Assembly (NCBI RefSeq): GCF_007995055.1
Contig: NZ_VOQQ01000001.1
Coordinates: forward strand, 1,967,001 to 2,031,000
Direction of reading: 5' to 3'
Length of the DNA stretch: 64,000 nucleotides
From: Sphingosinicella ginsenosidimutans
GTDB taxonomy: Bacteria > Pseudomonadota > Alphaproteobacteria > Sphingomonadales > Sphingomonadaceae
Positions 28,152 to 37,084 of this stretch are shown piece by piece. Within the stretch, counting starts at the first letter, position 1. Each line of letters starts with the position of its first letter. Below the pieces are notes generated by a model, which made no database searches, was not told the DNA's origin, and was given only the letters and a program-made list of their open reading frames with translations. A program made the position numbers and the translations under genes.

Positions 28152-29003
28152 GTGGACCTGATGCTCGCCATCTCACTGTCGGTCGCCGCGATGACGATCA
28201 TCGTCGCGCTGCGCTATCTGGCGGTCAGCGGCGGTTTCGCGCTGCTCACCCGCGCGCGGTTTCCGGGCCTCTACGGCGGGCTCGATACCCAGATCCGGCG
28301 CGAGATCGCCTGGTCGCTGGCCAGCGCCTTCCTCTATGGCGCCCCGGCCGGGCTGCTTGCCTGGGGATGGCAGAATCGCGGCTGGACGCGGGTCTATTCC
28401 GATGTGAACGATTATCCGATCTGGTGGCTTCCGGTTTCGATCCTGGTCTACCTCGCGCTGCACGACGCCTGGTTCTACTGGACGCACCGCTGGATGCACC
28501 GGCCGAAGCTGTTCCGCATCGCCCATGCCGTCCACCACGCCAGCCGACCGCCCACGGCCTGGGCCGCGATGAGCTTCCATCCGTGGGAGGCGCTGACCGG
28601 CGCCGTCGTCATCCCAGCGCTCGTCCTTGCCATCCCGATCCACATCGCGGCGCTCGGCATCGTGCTCGCGATCATGACGCTGATGGGCGTCACGAACCAT
28701 ATGGGTTGGGAAATGTTCCCGCGCCCATTGGTCGAAGGGCGCGCCGGCGCCTGGCTCATCACCGCCTCCCACCATCAGCGCCACCATCAGCAATATGGAT
28801 GCAATTATGGCCTCTATTTCCGTTTCTGGGATCGCCTGTGCGGCACGGATCGCGGCCTCGGCGCGTTCGATCGGCGCCGCGGCGCTGCTGCTCGCTGCGG
28901 GGACAGCGCGGGCGACCGATCTGGAGGTCCAGATCCACGGGCTGAGGAACATGAGGGGGTCGATCGAACTGTGCCTCACGCGCAGCCCGGCGCACTTTCC
29001 TGA
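28152..29003 (+). CDS. Sterol desaturase/fatty acid hydroxylase family protein, candidate carotenoid hydroxylase
   Basis: A membrane di-iron hydroxylase. His boxes are HDAWFYWTH, HRWMH, HAVHH and HHQRHH with several hydrophobic helices. Its position beside crtY and crtZ makes it a candidate carotenoid 2,2'-hydroxylase (CrtG type, nostoxanthin branch), but this is inferred from context. Recognisable family sequence ends near YFRFWDRLCGTDRGLG, at about 28.86 kb; the remaining ~45 residues are Arg/Gly/Asp-rich and are read out of frame through the following DUF2141 gene, giving an overlap of 209 bases. A small indel may have removed the original stop. GTG 28152 has AGGGAAG upstream; ATG 28161 is an alternative. 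Confidence 0.8.
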   Translation: MDLMLAISLSVAAMTIIVALRYLAVSGGFALLTRARFPGLYGGLDTQIRREIAWSLASAFLYGAPAGLLAWGWQNRGWTRVYSDVNDYPIWWLPVSILVYLALHDAWFYWTHRWMHRPKLFRIAHAVHHASRPPTAWAAMSFHPWEALTGAVVIPALVLAIPIHIAALGIVLAIMTLMGVTNHMGWEMFPRPLVEGRAGAWLITASHHQRHHQQYGCNYGLYFRFWDRLCGTDRGLGAFDRRRGAAARCGDSAGDRSGGPDPRAEEHEGVDRTVPHAQPGALS

Positions 29004-29283
29004 TTGCACGGGATCGCCGGGAATGGTGAGCCGAACCGTCCGTGCGGCCGACGCGGGCTCCGTGCTGTTCCGCGGCCTCCCGCCCGGCGATTACGCCGTT
29101 TCGGTCATCCACGACGAGAATGACGATGGCCGGCTCAACACCTTCGTCGGTATCCCGCGCGAAGGCTTCGGTTTTTCGCGCAACCCGCGCATCCGCATGG
29201 GGCCGCCGCGCTTCGAGGAATGCCGCATCGCCGTCACCGGCGCCGCGATGCGCGAGGTCATCCAGATCAAATATCTTCTCTAG
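28795..29283 (+). CDS. DUF2141 domain-containing exported protein
   Basis: About 162 residues with a signal-like segment (SIGAAALLLAAGTARA) and a DUF2141 domain: DLEVQIHGLRNMRGSIELCL, LPPGDYAVSVIHDENDDGRLNTF and GIPREGFGFSRNP. DUF2141 proteins are small periplasmic beta-sandwich proteins of unknown role, often next to carotenoid or desaturase genes in sphingomonads. The only ATGs upstream of the signal are 28795 and 28807, both inside the desaturase gene, so the N-region is longer than expected. The two genes overlap in different frames. Confidence 0.82.
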   Translation: MDAIMASISVSGIACAARIAASARSIGAAALLLAAGTARATDLEVQIHGLRNMRGSIELCLTRSPAHFPDCTGSPGMVSRTVRAADAGSVLFRGLPPGDYAVSVIHDENDDGRLNTFVGIPREGFGFSRNPRIRMGPPRFEECRIAVTGAAMREVIQIKYLL

Positions 29284-29354
29284 AAGAAGGACGGACACGC
29301 AACGTCTTCCCCTTGACCGGCTTTCACTTCATAGTGGCGGAGAGGGGGGATGCG

Positions 29355-30383
29355 ATGGGTTGGACAGCCGCTCTTCCGTCGGGAACCGGCGGCAGCCTGC
29401 CGGCACTTCGCGTGCTGCTCGCGGCGCCGCGCGGCTTCTGCGCCGGGGTTCGCCGGGCCATCGAGGCGGTGGAAACCGCGCTGTCCCGCCATGGCGCGCC
29501 GGTCTATGTCCGCCGGGCGATCGTCCACAATCTCACCGTGGTGCGCGCGCTCGAGGCGAAGGGGGCGATCTTCGTCGAGGAGCTGGATGAGGTGCCGCAA
29601 GGCGCCGTCGTCATCATGTCCGCCCACGGCATTCCCGCCGTGGTCGCCGCCGAGGCCGATCGGCGCGGCTTGACCTGGTTCGATGCGATCTGCCCGCTCG
29701 TCGCCAAGGTCCACCGCGAGGTGGTGCGCCATCATCGTTCGGGTCGCCATGTGATCCTCATCGGCCATCGCGGCCATCCCGAGATCGTCGGGACGATCGG
29801 CCAGCTTCCGGCCGGTGCGGCGAGCGTGGTCGCGAGCGCGCAGGATGTCGCGGCACTGTCCATCCCCGGCGACGCCCCGATCGCCTATGCGGTGCAGACG
29901 ACCTATTCGGTCGACGAGGCGGCCGAGGTGATCGCCGCGCTCACCGCCCGCTATGCCGACGTCGCCGCGCCACCGCGCAGCGACATCTGCTATGCGACGA
30001 CCAACCGCCAGGCCGCGATCCGCGCGCTCGCCCCGCTGGCGGACGCGGTGATCGTCGCCGGCGAGCATTTCTCGTCCAACGCCTGCCGCCTCGCCGAAGT
30101 CGCGCGCGCCGCGGGCTGTGCATCGGTCCAGCTCGTGGCGAGCGCCGGGGCGCTCGATCTCGACGCGCTGCGGCAGGCCGGAACGGTCGCCGTGACGGCG
30201 GCCGCATCGACGCCGGAGGAGACGGTCGATGCGATCCTCGCCCGGCTCGCGACGCGTTATCGCCTCACGATCGAGGAAGTCGGCCAGGTGGCCGAGGCGG
30301 CGGCGTTCAAGCCGGTGCGGATCGATTATCCGGCAATCTCCTTGAGCGGGACCGCGGCATCGGCCAGCCGCGCCCTCTCGTAG
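29355..30383 (+). CDS. ispH: 4-hydroxy-3-methylbut-2-enyl diphosphate reductase IspH
   Basis: Last step of the MEP pathway, making IPP and DMAPP for carotenoids and quinones. The 342-residue protein has the three [4Fe-4S] cysteines: C29 (RGFCAGV), C113 (DAICPLVAKVH) and C212 (SDICYATTNRQ), plus QTTYSVDE. ATG 29355 is chosen, after AGAGGGGGGA. The 3' end overlaps the convergent flavoprotein gene by 58 bases. Its location makes it a precursor-supply gene for the neighbouring crt cluster, and it may be a second copy in the genome. Confidence 0.94.
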   Translation: MGWTAALPSGTGGSLPALRVLLAAPRGFCAGVRRAIEAVETALSRHGAPVYVRRAIVHNLTVVRALEAKGAIFVEELDEVPQGAVVIMSAHGIPAVVAAEADRRGLTWFDAICPLVAKVHREVVRHHRSGRHVILIGHRGHPEIVGTIGQLPAGAASVVASAQDVAALSIPGDAPIAYAVQTTYSVDEAAEVIAALTARYADVAAPPRSDICYATTNRQAAIRALAPLADAVIVAGEHFSSNACRLAEVARAAGCASVQLVASAGALDLDALRQAGTVAVTAAASTPEETVDAILARLATRYRLTIEEVGQVAEAAAFKPVRIDYPAISLSGTAASASRALS

Positions 30384-31573
30384 AGTCCGCCCTCCAGGAT
30401 CAGCTTGCGCCCCTGGACATAATCCCTGACCGAATTGACGCAGTCGAGCGCGATCGTGCGGCCGCTCTTCCGATAGATCACCGAGAAGCTGCGCGCCGCC
30501 GGATCGCCGCGAACGATGGCCTCGTCATGGCCGGCGGAGAGGCCGATCGTCTGGAGCTTCAGATCATATTGGTTCGACCAGAACCAGGGTAGCGCATCGT
30601 AAGCCGCATCGTGCCCAAGGATGGTGCGCGCGACCACATTGGCCATGTCATTGGCATTCTGGACCGATTCCAGCCGGATGCGGGCGCCGCCGGCGAAGCG
30701 GTTGGCATGGGCGGCGCAGTCGCCGATCGCATAGACATGAGGCAGGCTGGTGCGGCCGTTCGCGTCGACATCCACGCCGTCGCGCCCCTCTGCGCCGGCG
30801 GCGATCAGCGGGGCGACCGCCGGATCGATGCCGATGCCGACGATCGCGAGATCGGCCTGCAGGGTCTCCCCGCCGGTGAGCATGACGCCGCCGATGCGAC
30901 CACCTGTTCCGGTCAGCGCCTCCACCATCGCGCCTACACGCACGTCCACGCCGCGGGCGCGATGCTCGGCCTCGTAGAAGCGGGAGACGGGCAAGCCTGC
31001 GACGCGGGCGAGCAGGCGATCCATCGCTTCGACCAGGACGACCTCGCGCCCCAGCGTCCGCAGCACCGCCGCCGTCTCGAGGCCGATATAGCCGCCGCCG
31101 ATCACCGCGATCCGGCGCGCGTCGGCCAGTTCGTGGAGCAGCCGATCGACCTCGTCGCGATGACGGACATAGTGGACACCGCCAAGCGCGGCGCCGGGAC
31201 AACGCAGCCGCCGCGGCGCGCCCCCAGCGGCCCAGACGAGGATGCGATAGCCCAGGGTCCGCCCATCGGCGAGCGTCGCCGTCCGCCTGGCCGGATCGAC
31301 GGCCGTGACCGGCGTGCCGAGCAGCATCTCCACCTCCCGCTCCGCCCAGAAGCCCGCGGGCCGGATCAGCAGCCGTTCGAAGCCCTTCTCCCCGGCCAGA
31401 TAGTCCTTCGATAGAGGCGGCCGCTCGTAAGGCAGATGCGGCTCGGCGCCGACGATGGCGATGCGCCCTTCAAAGCCGTGCTGGCGAAGCGCGATCGCCG
31501 CCTGCGCGCCGGCATGGCCGCCGCCGACGATCAAGACGTCGAAGCCCGTCGTTCGTGACCCCGCCATCGGCAC
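30326..31573 (-). CDS. FAD/NAD-dependent ferredoxin-reductase-type oxidoreductase
   Basis: A 415-residue flavoprotein of the putidaredoxin/rhodocoxin reductase family. First fold VLIVGGGHAGAQAAIALRQ, then PYERPPLSKDYLAGE (family signature), NADH fold RIAVIGGGYIGLETAAVL, the FAD motif VYAIGDCAAHAN and a C-terminal reductase domain (FWSNQYDLKLQTIGLS). It would pass electrons from NADH to a [2Fe-2S] ferredoxin serving a P450 or oxygenase; no such partner is beside it. GTG 31573 has AGAGGAG at good spacing; ATG 31567 is the alternative. The last 58 bases overlap ispH tail to tail. Confidence 0.9.
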   Translation of the reverse strand: MPMAGSRTTGFDVLIVGGGHAGAQAAIALRQHGFEGRIAIVGAEPHLPYERPPLSKDYLAGEKGFERLLIRPAGFWAEREVEMLLGTPVTAVDPARRTATLADGRTLGYRILVWAAGGAPRRLRCPGAALGGVHYVRHRDEVDRLLHELADARRIAVIGGGYIGLETAAVLRTLGREVVLVEAMDRLLARVAGLPVSRFYEAEHRARGVDVRVGAMVEALTGTGGRIGGVMLTGGETLQADLAIVGIGIDPAVAPLIAAGAEGRDGVDVDANGRTSLPHVYAIGDCAAHANRFAGGARIRLESVQNANDMANVVARTILGHDAAYDALPWFWSNQYDLKLQTIGLSAGHDEAIVRGDPAARSFSVIYRKSGRTIALDCVNSVRDYVQGRKLILEGGLYERARLADAAVPLKEIAG

Positions 31574-31733
31574 CGGGCGCCCGCTCCTCTCGTTCCACCT
31601 GTCCCGGCGGCCGGCCTATCGGACTTCCGCGACATCCGGAAGTCCAGCGTGCGTCGGTTTACCTCTTGGCAACGTTGAACATGTTTCCATCCGAGCGTAA
31701 TGTTGTGATCGCTCCTCCAAGCGGGGATGTAAG

Positions 31734-32234
31734 ATGAGCCGGACGGCAACGATCGAAGGCGTCGAGCCCCCGCGATCCGATCCCAGGATTTCGGTTCCTG
31801 AAATCTGGGACGTGCGGCGCACGATCGAGTTGCGCACCGCGGAACTCGCGGCGGTGACCCGGACCGACGAGGAAGCCGCCGAAATCCTTGCCCTCGCTGA
31901 AGCGATCGGCCGCGAGGCGGGAGACGTCGACACCGTCACCGGCAGCGATATCGCCTTTCACGAGGCGGTCGCACGGGCGAGCCACAACCGCCTGTTTCTC
32001 GAGATCGTGCAGTCGTTCGATCCCTTGATGGAGGTGGCGGTGCCGAGCGCGTGGCGCACCCGGACCACCGAGGGGCAGCGCCGAATCATGGTCGAGCGCC
32101 ACATGGCGGTTGCCAATGCGATCCATCGCCGCGATCCGATCGCCGCGACGATGGCGATGAGCGCGCATTTCGATTCGGCGATCGGCGACATGCTCCGCGC
32201 GGCGCGGCTCAAGGGGAGCGCGGTCTCCTTCTAG
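31734..32234 (+). CDS. FCD-domain protein lacking a GntR helix-turn-helix
   Basis: A 166-residue protein that contains a whole FadR C-terminal (FCD) ligand domain: VPEIWDVRRTIELRTAELAAV, SDIAFHEAVARASHNRLFL, and ERHMAVANAIHRRDPIAA...MSAHFDSA with the Asp and three His that bind metal and ligand. The ~70-residue winged-helix DNA-binding domain normally in front is missing. The 160 bases upstream, in any frame, show no clear GntR helix-turn-helix. So this is a truncated regulator, a pseudogene remnant, or a stand-alone ligand-binding protein. It converges on the TonB receptor gene of the xyl region. Confidence 0.75.
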   Translation: MSRTATIEGVEPPRSDPRISVPEIWDVRRTIELRTAELAAVTRTDEEAAEILALAEAIGREAGDVDTVTGSDIAFHEAVARASHNRLFLEIVQSFDPLMEVAVPSAWRTRTTEGQRRIMVERHMAVANAIHRRDPIAATMAMSAHFDSAIGDMLRAARLKGSAVSF

Positions 32235-32393
32235 CGATCGTTGCGTGGCGCCGGCGCGCTCCGGGCCACGAAGTCGCCGAGCGGGCGTGGGACGGCGGTG
32301 CGGCGACCAGGGGGGACGGCGGCGAGGGACCGGATCATGGCGGTCTTCGTGGCGAATCCCCCGTGGTCCTTTTCACATCGCGGCGAGGGAATG

Positions 32394-32425
32394 AAAAAGC
32401 GGCGCCCCCGCGAAGGAGGCGCCGC
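32394..32425 (-). terminator. Intrinsic terminator of the TonB receptor gene
   Basis: On the minus strand GCGGCGCC (32425-32418) pairs with GGCGCCGC (32406-32399) and is followed by five T residues (32398-32394), 30 bases after the receptor stop. The rest of 32235-32454 holds no recognisable gene. Confidence 0.8.
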
Positions 32426-32454
32426 CAGTCTTCTCCCGGGTTCGGGAGGGGGGC

Positions 32455-35400
32455 TCAGAACCGGCCGCGAATGCCGACCATGATGGTCCGGCCGGGATTG
32501 TAGGAGGTGAAGGTCGCGTTCTCGAACTGGAAATAGGAACGCTGGGTCGCCTTGAAGATATTGACGACATCGAAGGTCAGCTGCGGGAGGTGGCGCGCGC
32601 CGAGGATCGTGTTGAGATCGAAGCGCGAGGAGAAATCCCACTGCTGATAATCGTCGGAGAAGATCGCCGCGGCCGGAATGCCGTTCTGGTTCAGGTTCGA
32701 TTGCCGTGACCCCTGGTTCCAGACCGTCGAGAGCCGGGCGCTGATGCCGTGATTCTCGTAATAGAGCGTCGCGTTGTAGGAATAGCGCGCGACCCCGAGC
32801 GCGACCGCCGGTGCGGCGCCCGTGCCCTTCTGGTCGATGATCGTGCCGTTGACGCTGAAGCCGAAGCCGCGAACGCCGAGATAGCGGCCGAGCAGGAAGT
32901 CCAGCGACTGCACCCAGGTGCCCTCAAGGCCGTTCACGGTGAGCTGGCCGCTGGCGTTCACCTGCTGCTGCAACACGACGGTCGCCTGGGTGGGACCACC
33001 GCGCGACGTGATCGCCGCCTGCTGCGTCGGCGTCAGCGTGTCGAAAGTCACGCCATAGACGGCGAGGTCGGAGAAAGGGACCGTCGTCGTGCCGGTGCTG
33101 GTGAAGCCGGTGATCGTCTTTCGGAAGGCGGCCACGGCGACATAGTCGCCATGCCCCATATAATATTCGACGCCGAGGTCGAGATTGTCGGAGATGTAGG
33201 GCTCAAGCGCCGGATTGCCGCGCGTGCCGACGTCGGCCGAGGGCGAGCTGAAGTTGAGACCGGGCAGCATCGCGTTCGGATCGGGCCGCGTCATCGTCCG
33301 CGAGGCGGCGACCCGGACGATCGCCCGCTCCGAGAGATTGTAGGCGATGTTCCCGGCCGGCAGCCAGTTGTCGTACCTGTTCTCGGTCAGGACGAAATTG
33401 GTTACGTTCGGGAAGCAGCCGCCGTCGCGCACGTTACCGGCGCCCGGGCAGCCCGCGGGAAGCGGGCCGGCGCCGTCTGGATCGGCGGCATTGCGCGGAT
33501 CGGGAACGGAAACGAGCCCGCCGATCGTCTGGTCGGTCCGGACCCAGCGAACGCCGACATTGTAGCGCAGGCGATTGCCGCCAAGCGTCGTGTCGCCGTT
33601 GATCTCGCCATAGGCGCCGAGCGTTTTCTCGCGAACGAAGCCGCCGCTCGCGCCGGTGTTGGAGGCACCGGATTCGGGCGCGTTGTCATGGAACTGATCG
33701 TAATTGGCGGCCTGGCGGAAACGATCCCAGTCGACGGTGACGAAGCCGTCCGGCCCCGGCCGCAGGAACGAGGCGAGTGCCGATTGCGGGATCAGCGAGC
33801 CGCCATAAGTGACCGGGCCGCCCGTATAGCCTGGATAGGTCGGATAGCCCGGCGGCGCCGCGCCGGCCACGTCCAGCCCCTGGCAGGGCGGCTGGGTGTT
33901 CGGGCTGGGCAGGAACACGCTCGGATTGTCGCCGCACACCGCATTCTGCCACGCTTGGCTGTTGTCGAAGGCGCGGATGCGACGCTGGATGTCGTCATAG
34001 GCGGCGCCGACTCGGATGTTGAAGTCGCTGTCGCCCCATTGCAGGTTGCCGCGGATGCCGCGCGTGCGGGTCCTTCGCCGCTCGTCCTGGATGTTCACGC
34101 GGCCGCCCGGCCAGCCGAAGCTCGCCGGATCGTTGAGATCGACATTGGTCTGGATATCCGGCACGCCGCCATTGTTGGTATAGTCGACGGTGACTCCGGA
34201 GCTCGCCGGGGTGATGACGACGACGCTCGGCGATTCGCGGTGGAACCGGCTTTCGGTCCAGTTGCCCTGCAGGTCGAAATGGAGCCGGTCGCCGATCCGC
34301 CATTCCATTCCGGGATTGATGCCCCAGAAGTGCACGTCCTCGATGAACGGGCGATATTCCAGGAAGAACTGGGAATTGGCGTAGGTGCCGCTGGTGACGA
34401 CGCAGCCCTGGCTGCAGTCGGTGCGATCATAGGTGGTGTTGAGCGGGATGACGGCGCCGTTGCGGCCGACCCAGTTCATGTCGATGCGCTGCAGATCGTT
34501 GTGGCGCCGCCCGAACATCGAATCGACATAGAAATGCAGATCGTCGCTCGGCCGCCATTCCATGCTGAGCACGCCGCTGATCCGGTCCTTGTTCCCGAAC
34601 TCGTCGGACGGACGGCCGAGGCGCGGGATGATGCCGTTGTCGATCTGCTGGATCGTCGCGCCCGGATTGTTCGCGAGCAGGAAGGCCGCATCGATCGGCG
34701 TGCCCGGTGTCAGCCCGTTGCCGGCACTGGCCGGGACCGTGGCGGGGATCGTCCAGTTGCCGCCGCCGGTGGTATTGCAGGTCGTGCCCACGGGGCATTG
34801 CGTGCCGGTGAGGTTCGGGTTGGTCCAGCCGATCGTCTCGAAGCCGCGCACGCGCACTTCGTTGCGGACCGCGGCGACGCCGGCGAGGATTCCGAAATTG
34901 CCGAACGTGCCGCTTGCGACCAGCGAACCGCGACCGCCCCAGCGGCTCGTGTTGCTGTTGTTGGTCGCCTCGGCCGAATAATTGAGGTGGAGGCCGGGAT
35001 TGTCGAACGGCCGCGCCGTGCGCATGTTCACCGTGCCGGCCGCGCCGCCCTCCACCATGTCGGCAAGCGCGCTCTTGTTCACCGTCAGCTGGGTGAAGAG
35101 CTCGCTCGGGAAGAGATCGAGATCGACCTCGCGATTGGTGCTCTGCGCGTCGGTTCGCCCGGTCGATGCGATCGCGACCGGCGCGCCGTTGAGCAGCACG
35201 CGGGTGAAATTGGTGCCGAGGCCGCGGATCGCGATGTTGAGGCCCTCGCCGGTGATCTCGCGGCTGATCTGGATGCCGGGCACGCGGTTGAACGATTCGG
35301 CAAGGTTGGTGTCGGGAAAGTCGCCGATATCGTCGGCGAAGACCGACTCGGTGAAGCCGACATTGTTCTCCTTGGCGTTCGCTGCGTTGCTGAGGCTGGC

Positions 35401-35595
35401 GCGGATTCCGGTCACGATGATGGCATCGTCGGCGGGTGCGGCCGACGCCCCCGTCTGGCCATTTTGCTGCGCAGCATTGGGATCGCTCCCACTACTCTGC
35501 GCGAAGGCCGCGGTGGCGATCATGCCGCTGGCCAGAATCGTGGCAGTGCGCAACAGAAGCTGGACGCGCGTGACGCGCGAGGTCGCGTTGGTCAT
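32455..35595 (-). CDS. Large TonB-dependent receptor of the xylose/polysaccharide regulon
   Basis: A 1046-residue outer-membrane transporter. Signal peptide LLLRTATILASGMIATAAFA; TonB box DAIIVTGIRASLSNAANAK, the form seen in carbohydrate-active receptors of Caulobacter and sphingomonads; plug with PDTNLAESFNRVPGIQI and GAAGTVNMRTARPFD; barrel ending GRTIMVGIRGRF. ATG 35595 is chosen because GGGGAGG lies four bases upstream; an adjacent ATG at 35598 is equally in frame. An AGCGCT operator at 35681-35694 precedes it, and the next promoter drives xylX, so uptake of xylo-oligosaccharides is the likely job. A terminator follows. Confidence 0.93.
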   Translation of the reverse strand: MTNATSRVTRVQLLLRTATILASGMIATAAFAQSSGSDPNAAQQNGQTGASAAPADDAIIVTGIRASLSNAANAKENNVGFTESVFADDIGDFPDTNLAESFNRVPGIQISREITGEGLNIAIRGLGTNFTRVLLNGAPVAIASTGRTDAQSTNREVDLDLFPSELFTQLTVNKSALADMVEGGAAGTVNMRTARPFDNPGLHLNYSAEATNNSNTSRWGGRGSLVASGTFGNFGILAGVAAVRNEVRVRGFETIGWTNPNLTGTQCPVGTTCNTTGGGNWTIPATVPASAGNGLTPGTPIDAAFLLANNPGATIQQIDNGIIPRLGRPSDEFGNKDRISGVLSMEWRPSDDLHFYVDSMFGRRHNDLQRIDMNWVGRNGAVIPLNTTYDRTDCSQGCVVTSGTYANSQFFLEYRPFIEDVHFWGINPGMEWRIGDRLHFDLQGNWTESRFHRESPSVVVITPASSGVTVDYTNNGGVPDIQTNVDLNDPASFGWPGGRVNIQDERRRTRTRGIRGNLQWGDSDFNIRVGAAYDDIQRRIRAFDNSQAWQNAVCGDNPSVFLPSPNTQPPCQGLDVAGAAPPGYPTYPGYTGGPVTYGGSLIPQSALASFLRPGPDGFVTVDWDRFRQAANYDQFHDNAPESGASNTGASGGFVREKTLGAYGEINGDTTLGGNRLRYNVGVRWVRTDQTIGGLVSVPDPRNAADPDGAGPLPAGCPGAGNVRDGGCFPNVTNFVLTENRYDNWLPAGNIAYNLSERAIVRVAASRTMTRPDPNAMLPGLNFSSPSADVGTRGNPALEPYISDNLDLGVEYYMGHGDYVAVAAFRKTITGFTSTGTTTVPFSDLAVYGVTFDTLTPTQQAAITSRGGPTQATVVLQQQVNASGQLTVNGLEGTWVQSLDFLLGRYLGVRGFGFSVNGTIIDQKGTGAAPAVALGVARYSYNATLYYENHGISARLSTVWNQGSRQSNLNQNGIPAAAIFSDDYQQWDFSSRFDLNTILGARHLPQLTFDVVNIFKATQRSYFQFENATFTSYNPGRTIMVGIRGRF

Positions 35596-35680
35596 CATTC
35601 CTCCCCTTGTCCCGTGCATTTTGCACTGTTGACCGATCGAAACCGGCAGGCCCTTCCTTTTGCGTTCGTTGACGCAAAAA

Positions 35681-35694
35681 TGGTAGCGCTCACA
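35681..35694. promoter_or_regulatory. LacI-type operator site 2 (TGGTAGCGCTCACA)
   Basis: Operator before the TonB receptor gene, 86 bases upstream of its ATG. Core AGCGCT with arms matching the consensus in 13 or 14 positions. Confidence 0.75.
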
Positions 35695-35861
35695 TAAGGT
35701 GTGACTCGGACCTGCTGTCCTGTCAATCTGAAACAGGATGACGGGGGTTTCGGACCGGACGAATGATCGGAGGCAGGCTCGTGAGGCGTGCAGGATCGGG
35801 CGGCGCGGCGCCGTCGCGCGGCCGAGTCGCCCGCCTTGACAGAAAGGCCCCGCCCGCTGCA

Positions 35862-35875
35862 TGTGAGCGCTAACA
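35862..35875. promoter_or_regulatory. LacI-type operator site 3 (TGTGAGCGCTAACA)
   Basis: Operator 33 bases before the xylX start and downstream of a TTGACA hexamer (35836-35841). Its placement over the presumed transcription start fits repression, as described for the LacI-type XylR of Caulobacter. Confidence 0.8.
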
Positions 35876-35908
35876 ATCGCGCATAAAATATTGAGAGGGC
35901 AAAGGGCG

Positions 35909-37084
35909 TTGAGCGCATCCGAGATCCCAGACATGCTGCCCGTCGATGCGTCCGCCGCGCTGCTGGCGGGTCGGATCGATCTTGGCGAGGGGCCGACCCC
36001 GGTGATCGTCGCCGGCGGACAGGTCCGCGACGTTTCGCGCGCCGCGCCGACCATGTGCCACCTGATCGAGCATCCGGACCCCGCGAGTCTCGACGGCCCG
36101 GTCCTGTTCGACGTCGCCGAGCTCGCCGCGCGCGCGGCGCGCCAGGATCGCGCGCGGCCGTTCCTGCTTTCGCCGATCGACCTGCAGGTCGTGAAGGCGT
36201 CCGGCGTCACCTTCGCCCTTTCGGCGCTTGAGCGGGTGATCGAGGAGCGCGCGCGCGGCGATGCCGCCGCTGCCGCCGAGATCCGCGAACGCATCGAATC
36301 GCGGATCGGCGGGGAAATCCGCGCCGTCGTGCCTGGATCGGAGGCGGCGGCGCGGCTCAAGGCGGCGCTGATCGACGGCGATCTGTGGTCGCAATATCTG
36401 GAGGTTGCGATCGGGCCGGATGCCGAGATCTTCACCAAGGCGCCGGTCCTCTCCACCGTCGGCTGGGGCGCCGAGGTTGGCGTTCGTTCGGATTCGCACT
36501 GGAACAATCCCGAGCCCGAGGTGGTGATCGTCGCCGACAGCGCCGGCCGCCCGCGCGGCGCGACGCTCGGCAACGACGTCAATCTGCGCGACTTCGAGGG
36601 GCGCAGCGCATTGCTCCTCGGCAAGGCGAAGGACAATAATGCCTCCTGCGCCCTGGGGCCGATGATCCGCCTGTTCGACGCCGGCTTCACCATGGCGGAC
36701 GTCGAGCAGGCCGAGATCGCGCTGGAGATCGACGGGCCGGAGGGCTACCGGCTCGAAGGGGCAAGCTCGATGAGCCAGATCAGCCGCCCGCCGGCCGAGC
36801 TGGTCCGCCAGGCGATGAGCGAGCATGATTATCCCGACGGCTTCGTCCTGTTCCTCGGCACGCTGTTCGCGCCGGTCCAGGATCGCGACACGCCGGGGCG
36901 CGGCTTCACCCACAAGGTCGGTGATGTCGTTCGCATCTCGACGCCCAGGCTCGGCGTTCTTGAGAACCGGGTGACGACGTCGAAGGACGCGCCCCCCTGG
37001 ACGACGGGGATCCGTGCCCTCGTCGACAATCTGGCCAAGCGCGGACTGATCGGCGCAAATGGGGGCCAGGAGGCCCAGGCATGA
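35909..37084 (+). CDS. xylX: 2-keto-3-deoxy-D-xylonate dehydratase (FAH family)
   Basis: Dehydrates 2-keto-3-deoxy-xylonate to 2-oxoglutarate semialdehyde in the Weimberg pathway. About 391 residues in the fumarylacetoacetate hydrolase superfamily; LLAGRIDLGEGPTPVI and SDSHWNNPEPEVVIVAD (metal-binding Glu pair) match Caulobacter XylX as I know it. I choose TTG 35909, which gives the ASEIPDMLP N-terminus expected from XylX; ATG 35933 is a shorter alternative and TTG 35891 a longer one. It is the first gene of xylX-xylA-xylB-esterase, and its stop overlaps xylA by four bases. Confidence 0.9.
   Translation: MSASEIPDMLPVDASAALLAGRIDLGEGPTPVIVAGGQVRDVSRAAPTMCHLIEHPDPASLDGPVLFDVAELAARAARQDRARPFLLSPIDLQVVKASGVTFALSALERVIEERARGDAAAAAEIRERIESRIGGEIRAVVPGSEAAARLKAALIDGDLWSQYLEVAIGPDAEIFTKAPVLSTVGWGAEVGVRSDSHWNNPEPEVVIVADSAGRPRGATLGNDVNLRDFEGRSALLLGKAKDNNASCALGPMIRLFDAGFTMADVEQAEIALEIDGPEGYRLEGASSMSQISRPPAELVRQAMSEHDYPDGFVLFLGTLFAPVQDRDTPGRGFTHKVGDVVRISTPRLGVLENRVTTSKDAPPWTTGIRALVDNLAKRGLIGANGGQEAQA

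Larger units (their letters stand above)
35596..35908. promoter_or_regulatory. 313-bp divergent control region between the TonB receptor and xylX
   Basis: No gene fits here. It holds two AGCGCT operators (35681-35694 and 35862-35875). On the plus strand TTGACA at 35836-35841 lies 20 bases before the xylX operator, and on the minus strand TTGACA (35726-35721) lies 26 bases before the receptor operator, so each operator would sit at or near the -10/start region and block polymerase when occupied. Confidence 0.65.

Noticed and set aside
28152..28860. Naming the sterol desaturase crtG
   Set aside because: The location supports it, but the His boxes are shared by the entire superfamily and no diagnostic CrtG residues can be checked by eye, so the symbol was left empty.
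32749..35697. Nearly 1000-codon plus-strand open frame
   Set aside because: Antisense shadow of the TonB receptor at 32455-35595.
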